Shown here: one piece after another, positions 23,935 through 30,716 of the stretch
Layout: each line of letters opens with the position of its first letter
Position numbering within the stretch: the stretch's first letter is position 1
DNA from: an uncultured Pseudomonadota bacterium
GTDB lineage: Bacteria; Myxococcota_A; UBA796; SXON01
DNA: 50,401 bases
Direction: 5' to 3'
Assembly: GCA_903844155.1 (NCBI GenBank)
Contig: CAIMSU010000242.1
Coordinates: 1 to 50,401, forward strand
Made by a program: the position numbers and the translations under genes
Notes under the pieces: generated by a model
The model's input: the letters and a program-made list of their open reading frames with translations, nothing else
The model's database searches: none
What the model was told of the DNA's origin: nothing

Positions 23935-24391
23935 CGTGTCGAGCCCTACGCGGGAGTCGCTGAGCGCGACCGCTGCTGACCGCGTCGAAGGCACGCTTCG
24001 TGCGGGGCACGAAGTCGCGCCTTCTCCTTGGCCAGCCGGCCTGGCAGACTTCTACGCCTACGCCAACGTGGGCGAGGACGACGTCTTCCGGCAGTTTGAC
24101 GCCTACGCCGCTGGGATCGGCGACGAGGACGCGCGGCGGGTCTTCCGGGAGGCGAAGCTCGACGAGCTCGGTCACGTCGGTCTCACGCGTGGCCTCCTTC
24201 TCCGGTTGACGGGCGACGAACGGACCGCCCGTCGAAAGGTCCTTTGGGTTCGGCTCACCCGGCTCTGGGATGCCTGGCTCCGGTTCGGGAAGGCCGTTGG
24301 AGAGCTGAACGCCTCGATCCTGCTCGGTGCGCTCTACATCGTCGCCGCACCGCTCCTCACCGTGGCGGCGCGACGGCGGCTGGTGGGCTGA
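23867..24391 (+). CDS. ferritin-like protein, C-terminal half (gene broken)
   Basis: The frame is 174 aa from a GTG at 23867, +1 relative to the N-terminal half. From about residue 55 it has DFYAYANVGEDDVFRQF (third Glu) and REAKLDELGHVG (ExxH), completing the di-iron ligand set, then a hydrophobic C-terminal helix. The first 50 residues show weaker codon bias and no resemblance to the family, matching the suspected insertion between about 23840 and 24030. It ends 2 bases before the carbamoyltransferase ATG, so it was or is part of that operon. Confidence 0.55.
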   Translation: MLAVSSRRALAFDQLRVFVTSLDVSSPTRESLSATAADRVEGTLRAGHEVAPSPWPAGLADFYAYANVGEDDVFRQFDAYAAGIGDEDARRVFREAKLDELGHVGLTRGLLLRLTGDERTARRKVLWVRLTRLWDAWLRFGKAVGELNASILLGALYIVAAPLLTVAARRRLVG

Positions 24392-24393
24392 CG

Positions 24394-26010
24394 ATGCGGG
24401 TGCTTGGGCTCGCGCTCGGTGACGCTGGCGCTGCTGCGGCGCTGGTCGAAGACGGCATCGTCGTCGCTGCGGCGACGGAGGAGCGCTTCAGCCGGCAGCG
24501 CCTCGATCCCAACTACCCAGCGCAGGCGGTCGAATTCGTGCTCGGCGGCCGATCACCCGACGTTGTCGCCGCGTCCGGCGAACCGACGGAGCGCTTCACC
24601 CGGGTGCTGACGGCGTCGCTCGCCAGCCCCTTTCCGGCCGGCGCGGGAGCCTTTGTCCGCAACATGAAGGCCTGGATCGGACACCATCTCTGGACGCGGG
24701 ACAGCGTCAGCCGTCGCCTGGACGTCGACCCGGATCGCATCACCTTCGTGCCGCGCGACCGCGCGCTCGCCAAGCACGCGCTGGCGGCTGCGGGGTGGGA
24801 GCAGGGCACCGTCGTCGTCGCAGACACGGCGGGTGATTGGGCCTGCACGTCGACGCTCGCGATGACCCCTGCCGGCCTTCGCGTTGTCGAGAGCGTCGCC
24901 TACCCACACTCGCTCGGTCTCTTTGCCGCCACGATCGCCGGCTTGCTCGGCTTCGCCCTCGACGATCTTGAGCGGCTGCCCGCGTTGGCGGGGTTCGGAC
25001 GGCCCGTGTACGCAACGCGGATGCGCCGGATGCTGGTGGTCGCGACGGATCCCGGGAAGCCCGCCTACACCCTCGACCCCGCCATGTTCGACTTCGCGCG
25101 TCTGGCCGAGTGGCCGCGCTCCTCGCCGTGGACGGGCGGGCTGACCGACCAGCTTGGCGCGCCCCGCGATGCCCGTCGCCCGCTCCCGTTTCCCGGTCCG
25201 GTGGAGGCCGAGGATCAGCGCTACGCCGACATCGCAGCGTCGTTTGTGGTCGTCGTCGAGGAGGCCCTGACCGAAGTTTTCAAGCGCGCAGCCACGGCTG
25301 GGGCACCGTCGGCCGGGCTCTGCTTCACGGGCCCGGTCGCGGCGTGCGCGCCCGGTGCAGCTCGTATGGCAGTGGCCGCGGGGTTTGGCGAGGTGTTCAT
25401 CCCCGATGAGCCCGGGCCCGCAGGAGGGGCCGTCGGCGCGGCGCTGATCGTGGGTGCCACGCCCGACCGCGCCGACTCCCGCATGGCTGGGCCGTTCCTC
25501 GGGCAGGCCTACGACGAGCGCGCGGACGTGCTCGCGCTCATGCAGATGGACACCACCTGGTGGCAGCGCTGGCGCAAGCCGGGGTCGCGGCCGATCCGGG
25601 GCGCGCGCCTGGAGTTCTGCGACGCGCCCTCGCCCGCCATGGTCGCGGAGGAGCTCGTGGCTGGGCGGGTCGTCGGCTGGTGTCGCGGCGCGTTTGAGTG
25701 GGGCCCGCACGCGCGGGGCCATCGCTCGCTGCTGGCCGGACCGGAGTCTGCACCCGCGCTGCTCGCTGTTCGCGGTCAGCCGGCCTGGTGTCCTGTGGAG
25801 CTGGTCACGCAATCGGCGGACCCCGCGCTCAACGATGTCATCGCCGCCCACGCCGTGATCACGGGGATCGTCGGCCTCGCGCACGCCGATCTGTGCGAGG
25901 ATGATGCCCCGCTCGTCGCCTCGCCAGCGGACGCCGTGCTGCTGTTCATGCGCACGGACGTCGACACCCTCATCCTCGGAAACACGCTTTGCAGGAAGTT
26001 GTACCCATGA
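24394..26010 (+). CDS. carbamoyltransferase-like protein (NodU/CmcH family), degenerate sites
   Basis: The product is 538 aa with the two-part layout of O-carbamoyltransferases: an N-terminal Kae1-like ASKHA domain (VLGLALGDAGAAAALVEDG, then AAATEERFSRQRLD) and a C-terminal YrdC-like domain from about residue 400. Known enzymes use carbamoyl phosphate and ATP. Several signature positions differ: GHDAS reads GDAGA, HHLAHAASA reads RALAKHALAAA, GGVALN is replaced by TGPVAA, and GPRALGNRS reads GPHARGHRS. ADTAGDWA keeps the metal-side Asp. Activity may be lost or changed. It is followed at a 4-base overlap by the DUF5989 gene and then the SGNH hydrolase, a set often found together. Confidence 0.82.
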   Translation: MRVLGLALGDAGAAAALVEDGIVVAAATEERFSRQRLDPNYPAQAVEFVLGGRSPDVVAASGEPTERFTRVLTASLASPFPAGAGAFVRNMKAWIGHHLWTRDSVSRRLDVDPDRITFVPRDRALAKHALAAAGWEQGTVVVADTAGDWACTSTLAMTPAGLRVVESVAYPHSLGLFAATIAGLLGFALDDLERLPALAGFGRPVYATRMRRMLVVATDPGKPAYTLDPAMFDFARLAEWPRSSPWTGGLTDQLGAPRDARRPLPFPGPVEAEDQRYADIAASFVVVVEEALTEVFKRAATAGAPSAGLCFTGPVAACAPGAARMAVAAGFGEVFIPDEPGPAGGAVGAALIVGATPDRADSRMAGPFLGQAYDERADVLALMQMDTTWWQRWRKPGSRPIRGARLEFCDAPSPAMVAEELVAGRVVGWCRGAFEWGPHARGHRSLLAGPESAPALLAVRGQPAWCPVELVTQSADPALNDVIAAHAVITGIVGLAHADLCEDDAPLVASPADAVLLFMRTDVDTLILGNTLCRKLYP

Positions 26011-26195
26011 GTCGACCCGCTGGCGCGAGCCTCCGCGCCATCACCGGCACCGTCCGCGACGTCTTCCAGTCGCTTCGCCAGCATCGGCTCGGTTGGGCCC
26101 TCCCCATCGCGCTCGTCCTCCTCACGCTCGCCGGCATCCTCGCCCTGCTCGCCCTCGTCCCGGCCATCGCCCCCTTCATCTACCCGGTCCTGTGA
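26007..26195 (+). CDS. DUF5989-type small membrane protein
   Basis: The product is 62 aa. A basic helix (LRQHRLGW) is followed by one strong membrane segment and the ending PAIAPFIYPVL, the pattern of the short DUF5989 proteins that sit between carbamoyltransferase and SGNH-hydrolase genes. The ATG overlaps the carbamoyltransferase stop (ATGA), and its own stop overlaps the next GTG (GTGA). The role is unknown; it may anchor the neighbouring enzymes to the membrane. Confidence 0.8.
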   Translation: MSRPAGASLRAITGTVRDVFQSLRQHRLGWALPIALVLLTLAGILALLALVPAIAPFIYPVL

Positions 26196-27613
26196 CGACG
26201 CCCCCCGATCGAGCGGAAGGCCCAGGTTGCTGGCGATCCATCCTCGTTTTTGTCGTGGGCCTGGTGCTCGTCGGCGCTGGTCTGGAGCGATGGGAGGATG
26301 TCTACGCGTGGCCGGTCGACGCGAGCTGGTATCGGGTGACGGAGCAGGCTGGCTCGGATGGGAGGACGATGATCGAGTTTGGTTGCCAGAACTTCGCGCC
26401 CGTGGAGTTCGCGGAGGTGCCCGACCGCCCGCGGATCTTCGTCGTCGGCGGGTCGACGACGTTCGGCTTTCCGGAGCGACCGGTGGGAACGGAGCCGCTG
26501 CGCGGGAGCCCGTACGGCGTGGTCGGGGCGTTGGAGGCCGCGCTTTCGCCGGGCGTCGAGGTCGTGAACCTTGGCGTGAACGGCGGCACGAGCGAGGACA
26601 CCCTGCGCCTGGTCCGTCGGGCGATGGCCTGGGGCCCCTCGGGCATCGTGGTTTACGACGGGAGCAACGAGGTGATGGCGGTCCCGCAGCACTTCAGCGC
26701 CGGACTCTGGCGATTCGCCTTGTACCGCCGTTTTGCCGGACTTGCCCCGCGCGCGACCGAGTCGCCGGGGTGGGTCGGGCCGGCGTCCTACGGCGACGAC
26801 GCCCACTTTTCCGCGGTTGTCAGCCAGTTCCGCCACAACCTCGACGCGACCGTCGCGCTCGCCCGCGCCGCCGGTGTCCCCATCGTGCTGGCGACGCAGG
26901 CGCGCAACCTCGTCGATTTTGACCCGAGCTGGAGCACGGAGGGGCCGACGGGCTCGCTGGCGACGGCGTCGGACGCGGAGGTCGAGGCCGCGCTTGCGGC
27001 AGCGCCCCGATCGGCAGAGGCGGCGTTTGAGGCGGGGAGACGGCGACGGGCGACGGGCGGGGACGCGCGAGCTGCGTTCATCGCCGCGGTGGACGAGGAC
27101 GGGATGCCGTTTCGGGTATCCACGGCGATCAACGGGGCGATCCTGCATGCCGGAGCGCTTGGGGACGCCAGGGTCGTGGTCGCCGATGCGGAGGCGGCGG
27201 TGGGCGCGCTGCCTGGGGACGATGAATTCTACGACTGGATTCACCCCCGTCCTGCTGCGGCTGAGAAGATCGCGGCCGCCATCCTGGTCGGGATGCGCGA
27301 GTCCGGCATGATCAGCGGGGCCGTCGGCGCGCCCGTCCACGCGTTCGTCCCCGATGCGGCCGTCGACCTACGCGAGGCGGCGTCGTGGCTGCAGTGGGCG
27401 TGCGTACGGCGTCAGGACCCCGCGCACCGACTGGCCGAGGCCGACCGCTGGGCGCTCGCGGCGATGCCCGGCCCCGAGGCCGACGCGATGCACGGGATCA
27501 TCGATGTGCTCGCCGGCCGGGCCGAACACGTCCTCATCGCCGACCCGGCGCTCGCCGAGCGGCTCGGGCACATCCACGCGTGTGTTGCTCGGGCGCTGGC
27601 GCCTACGCCGTAG
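26192..27613 (+). CDS. membrane-anchored SGNH/GDSL hydrolase
   Basis: The product is 473 aa from GTG 26192, coupled to the preceding stop. Residues about 15-30 form a signal anchor. The hydrolase blocks are visible: FVVGGSTTFG (nucleophile Ser88), NLGVNGG (block II Gly), YDGSNEV (block III Asn) and DWIHPRP (Asp348, His351). A TPR-like helical insert (AEAAFEAGRRRRATGG) lies between blocks III and V, as in SGNH proteins of carbamoyltransferase clusters. It probably acts on an ester or glycan at the periplasmic face. Its last 11 bases overlap the converging LuxR-type regulator. Confidence 0.85.
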   Translation: MTTPPDRAEGPGCWRSILVFVVGLVLVGAGLERWEDVYAWPVDASWYRVTEQAGSDGRTMIEFGCQNFAPVEFAEVPDRPRIFVVGGSTTFGFPERPVGTEPLRGSPYGVVGALEAALSPGVEVVNLGVNGGTSEDTLRLVRRAMAWGPSGIVVYDGSNEVMAVPQHFSAGLWRFALYRRFAGLAPRATESPGWVGPASYGDDAHFSAVVSQFRHNLDATVALARAAGVPIVLATQARNLVDFDPSWSTEGPTGSLATASDAEVEAALAAAPRSAEAAFEAGRRRRATGGDARAAFIAAVDEDGMPFRVSTAINGAILHAGALGDARVVVADAEAAVGALPGDDEFYDWIHPRPAAAEKIAAAILVGMRESGMISGAVGAPVHAFVPDAAVDLREAASWLQWACVRRQDPAHRLAEADRWALAAMPGPEADAMHGIIDVLAGRAEHVLIADPALAERLGHIHACVARALAPTP

Positions 27614-28250
27614 GCACCGGCTCGATGAGGCCGTGGCGCAGCGCGTAGAGCGTGGCGTCGGCGTTTGAGGCGAGGTGCAACTTCAAGTAGATCCGTGACC
27701 GGTAGGTGCTGACGGTCTTCGCGCTCAGATGGAGCGCGCGGGCGATCCCGCCGACCTGCTCACCGCGAGCCAGGCGTACGAGCACGTCAAATTCGCGCGC
27801 GGATACGCCACCGTGCGCGTCGTTATCGACACCGTCCACCACCGCGTGTGCGAGCGCCTCGCCGAGCGACGGGGAGACGTAGCGCCCGCCGCTCAGGATG
27901 CGGCGGACGGCCACCCCGAGATCCGCCACGGCGCTCGCCTTGCTCACGAATCCGGCCGCGCCGAGGCGCAGAGCGCGGACCGCGTAAGCGCTCTCCGGGA
28001 GCGCGCTGACCATCAGGACGGGAATCTCAGGGCGGAGGGCGCGGAGCTGCTCCAGCACCTCGATCCCGGAGCGCCCGGGCATCACCACGTCGAGGATGAC
28101 CAGATCCCAGGGCGCGGAGCGGCACGCCGCCAACACGGCGTCGCCATCGCCGACCTCGGTGACCTCGGCGCGTTCGACGGTCTCGCTGATCGTGAGCGTG
28201 AGCGCGCGACGCATCAGGGGGTGGTCGTCTGCGACGAGGATTTTCAACAT
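27603..28250 (-). CDS. NarL/FixJ-type response regulator
   Basis: The product is 215 aa. The receiver domain has the acidic pair DD (8-9), phospho-acceptor Asp54 in VILDVVMPG and the conserved Lys in FVSKAS. The C-terminal LuxR helix-turn-helix includes LSAKTVSTYRSRIYLKL. ATG 28250 begins the receiver; upstream frame extension is not conserved. It lies 95 bases after the HD-GYP regulator on the same strand. No histidine kinase is adjacent, so it is an orphan or is fed by another kinase. Confidence 0.93.
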   Translation of the reverse strand: MLKILVADDHPLMRRALTLTISETVERAEVTEVGDGDAVLAACRSAPWDLVILDVVMPGRSGIEVLEQLRALRPEIPVLMVSALPESAYAVRALRLGAAGFVSKASAVADLGVAVRRILSGGRYVSPSLGEALAHAVVDGVDNDAHGGVSAREFDVLVRLARGEQVGGIARALHLSAKTVSTYRSRIYLKLHLASNADATLYALRHGLIEPVPTA

Positions 28251-28345
28251 CGATGGCCCGCCAGCAGTCCTGCTTGCTCCGGATGTAACCGCCAGCTCGT
28301 CGTCGCGGCGTCGCGGCGTCGTCAAGAGTTGCCACCCGAGGCCCG

Positions 28346-29314
28346 TCAGAGCGAGACGGCCTGGGCCCCAACCGGGTGGAGGAGGTCCAGGAACGCGTCG
28401 GCGACGAGCGGATCCAGTCCTGTTCCGCGTAGCCGTCGCAGCTCGTCTGCCCCCTCCTGAAAACTCAGCCCCCGCTTGTACGACCGCTCCGTGGTCATCG
28501 CGTCGAACACGTCCGCCACGGCGACGATGCGCGCCTCGATCGGGATCGCCTCTCCGATGAGCCCCGCTGGGTATCCGCTGCCGTCCATGCGCTCGTGATG
28601 GTGGAGGATGATGTTGATGATCGGCGAGCCCAGCCCGGCCTGGCGACCGAGGTCGGCCCCCCAGCCCGGGTGCCGCCGGATCACCGTGTACATCTCCGGC
28701 GTCAGCCGCCCGGGAAAGTTCAGGATGCTGCCCGGCACACCGATCTTCCCGCAGTCATGCAACCAACTCCCGTACCTGAGGTCGTGCTTGTCGGCCTCCG
28801 ACCACCCCAGCGCCGTGGCGATGCTGAGCGCGTACCCGGCCACGCGATCGCAGTGCCCTCTTGTGTTGTGGTCCTTCAGTTCGACCGCCTGGGCGAGCGA
28901 CCGGACCGTCCCGTCGCTGCCGCTTCGCAGGCCCATGATCAGGCGGTGGCGCTCACAGGCCTCGGTCACGATCGCCAGCAGGTCCGCGTCCACCCAGGGC
29001 TTGAGGACGAACCGGAACACCTCGCCGTGGTTGATCGCCTCCATCGCGGTTGGCAGATCCGCGTAGCCGGTGAGCAGGATCCGCACGGTGTCGGGGCGAA
29101 AAGCGCGCGCGCGCTCAAGGAGGTGCAGGCCGCTCTCGCCCGGCATCCGATTGTCCGTAAGCAAGACGGCGACGTCGTTTTCTCGCAGCACTTCCATCGC
29201 TTCGTCGGCGCTGTTCGCGCTGAGTACGGCCCAGCCGTCGAGCTCCAGGAGCCGCCGGATGGCGCTGATGATCGCGTGCTCGTCGTCCACCACGAGCACT
29301 GTGCCGATTCCCAT
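28346..29314 (-). CDS. response regulator with HD-GYP domain (c-di-GMP phosphodiesterase)
   Basis: The product is 322 aa. The receiver has DD (10-11), Asp54 in LLTDNRMPG and Lys in FVLKPW. The output is an HD-GYP domain with HDCGKIGVP (HD dyad), HHHERMDGSGYP (GYP motif) and DVFDAMTTERSYK, all typical of active RpfG-like phosphodiesterases that cleave cyclic di-GMP. GGAGG lies 8 bases before ATG 29314. It is divergent from the universal stress gene across a 344-bp region. With the EAL-like protein at 41068-42198 it is one of two potential c-di-GMP readers or degraders here. Confidence 0.93.
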   Translation of the reverse strand: MGIGTVLVVDDEHAIISAIRRLLELDGWAVLSANSADEAMEVLRENDVAVLLTDNRMPGESGLHLLERARAFRPDTVRILLTGYADLPTAMEAINHGEVFRFVLKPWVDADLLAIVTEACERHRLIMGLRSGSDGTVRSLAQAVELKDHNTRGHCDRVAGYALSIATALGWSEADKHDLRYGSWLHDCGKIGVPGSILNFPGRLTPEMYTVIRRHPGWGADLGRQAGLGSPIINIILHHHERMDGSGYPAGLIGEAIPIEARIVAVADVFDAMTTERSYKRGLSFQEGADELRRLRGTGLDPLVADAFLDLLHPVGAQAVSL

Positions 29315-29658
29315 CCGCCCAACCTCCAGACCTCCCCCAGTCTACTCCGTCCGACACCGGCGGCGTGTCAGCGTGCAACGCCAGTTCGGCGCGAATTTGG
29401 CGACGCTTCGGGTCGGGCTTTTGCCTACGGGCAATCCGCTAGAGTTTCGACACCGAGTGACACGAGGTTGGACACGCTCGGCCTCGGTCCCCGCACGCCC
29501 ACGCACCCGCCAGTGCCTTCGAGCGCCGCGCGCCGAGCAGCGCGAGCACTGGCACAGCGTTTGCACCGCATCGGCGTCGAGGTGCCCATGCCCCGTCCGA
29601 TCCCGACCGCACGCCTCCACGCCCGCCCAACCTCCGTCACCTGTTTGGAGTGTGCCTC
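29315..29658. promoter_or_regulatory. 344-bp divergent intergenic region
   Basis: The gap lies between the HD-GYP regulator (-) and the universal stress gene (+). It contains a strong sigma-54-type promoter match at 29549-29565. No gene is supported in it; the long open frames on both strands have no recognisable protein. Upstream activator sites for a sigma-54 enhancer-binding protein would be expected between about 29350 and 29500, but I could not pick out a clear palindrome. Confidence 0.5.
29549..29565 (+). promoter_or_regulatory. sigma-54 (-24/-12) promoter of the universal stress gene
   Basis: CTGGCAC-AGCGT-TTGCA fits the consensus YTGGCAC-N5-TTGCW at every position, with the key GG (29551-29552) and GC (29563-29564) separated by exactly 10 bases. 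The expected start of transcription is near 29576, about 80 bases before ATG 29659. Transcription would need RpoN and an enhancer-binding ATPase, neither seen in the window. Confidence 0.75.
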
Positions 29659-30099
29659 ATGACCTTCCACCGCATCCTCGTCCCGACCGACTTCTCCCCC
29701 GCCGCCGACAAGGCCGTGGCGCTCGCTGTCGAGCTTGCCCGCCGCGACAAAGGGGCGATCACCCTCTTTCACGTGACGCCCTACCCGGCCCCGCTGATCA
29801 CCGACTACGGGCCGCTGCCCATCGCCGACTTTCAGCCAAACCTCGAGGAGATCGGCAAACAATGCCGCGCCCTGCTCGAGCGCGAGGCTGGCAAGGCCGT
29901 GCCAACGGACGTTCCGTGGACACCCAAGGTCGTGCTCGGCATGCCGGCCGACGAGATCACCACGGAGCTGCAGACGGGCGCCTACGACGTAGTCGTGATG
30001 GGCACGCACGGGCGCACGGGCGTGAGCCACCTGCTGCTCGGCTCCGTCGCTGAGCGCGTCCTGCGGCACGCGACGATCCCGGTGCTGGTGACGCGATGA
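29659..30099 (+). CDS. universal stress protein (UspA family), ATP-binding type
   Basis: The product is 146 aa. It has ILVPTDFSPAADKAV (Asp11 of the nucleotide site) and GTHGRTG followed by GSVAERV, the G-2x-G-9x-G(S/T) loop of ATP-binding Usp proteins, and ends in IPVLVTR. These proteins help survival in starvation, low oxygen or redox stress. The ATG at 29659 follows GGAG (29647-29650) and lies about 80 bases below a sigma-54-type promoter. It is followed by a 167-bp gap with a second such promoter. Confidence 0.95.
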   Translation: MTFHRILVPTDFSPAADKAVALAVELARRDKGAITLFHVTPYPAPLITDYGPLPIADFQPNLEEIGKQCRALLEREAGKAVPTDVPWTPKVVLGMPADEITTELQTGAYDVVVMGTHGRTGVSHLLLGSVAERVLRHATIPVLVTR

Positions 30100-30217
30100 G
30101 CACCATGCCCGCCCGGTTGGGGCGATTGGCCCCCAGGGCTGGGCGAGAACACACACCCGGACAGTCGTCTTTCACGGTCAACGCTCAATAACAACGGCCG
30201 TTGGCTGGTTTGTGCCG

Positions 30218-30233
30218 CGGCCCAGACCTTGCT
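30218..30233 (+). promoter_or_regulatory. second sigma-54-type promoter, before the attachment/ppsA/formate dehydrogenase genes
   Basis: CGGCCC-AGACC-TTGCT matches TGGCAC-N5-TTGCW at most positions and keeps GG (30219-30220) and GC (30231-30232) with 10 bases between. Expected transcription start is near 30243, just before the AAAGGAGGG ribosome site (30252-30260). The position suits the gene at 30267 very well, but two -24 bases differ from consensus. Confidence 0.5.
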
Positions 30234-30266
30234 TCAGCGACGGTCAGCCCGAAAGGAGGGCTACAC

Positions 30267-30716
30267 ATGGTCAAGCACTGGATCCTGGTTGGTGATGGTT
30301 CGGGCGCTCGGGTCTACGAGACCGACGCGCTCCTCGAAAACCTCAAGCACGTCGAGGACCTCGCGTTCTCGCACGCCCACGTTCACCGCGATGAAGGCGG
30401 GCATTTGTCCAACGCGCACCTGCCGGGCGCCGGCCGCGATGCCGGTCAGGGCGAGTACGATCCGCACAAGGTCACGGAGGAGCGCTTCGCGCGCGCCATC
30501 GCGAAGGACATCAATGACGCGGAGCTACGGCATCGTTTTGAACGGCTCGTCGTTGTCGCGCCGCCGCGCTTCCTCGGCGACATCCGGGCGAGCCTGTCGA
30601 CGGGCGCCACGAGGCGGGTGGTGGCCAGCTTCCACCACGACTGGACGCGGCTCTCGTTGCAGGATCTCTCCGCGAACCTGAAGAAGAACATGCCCGACAC
30701 TGCCGGGCTCAAGTGA
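30267..30716 (+). CDS. host-attachment-family protein
   Basis: The product is 149 aa and resembles the family named for a protein needed by plant-associated bacteria to attach to host cells: KHWILVGDGSGARVYE at the start, a Gly/His-rich middle (HRDEGGHLSNAHLPG) and VVVAPPRFLGDIR with ATRRVVASFHHDWTRLS. Many members are stress-linked and have a release-factor-like fold, so attachment itself is not implied. A strong ribosome site AGGAGG lies 8 bases before ATG 30267. The stop overlaps the GTG of ppsA (GTGA), so the two are coupled. Confidence 0.8.
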   Translation: MVKHWILVGDGSGARVYETDALLENLKHVEDLAFSHAHVHRDEGGHLSNAHLPGAGRDAGQGEYDPHKVTEERFARAIAKDINDAELRHRFERLVVVAPPRFLGDIRASLSTGATRRVVASFHHDWTRLSLQDLSANLKKNMPDTAGLK

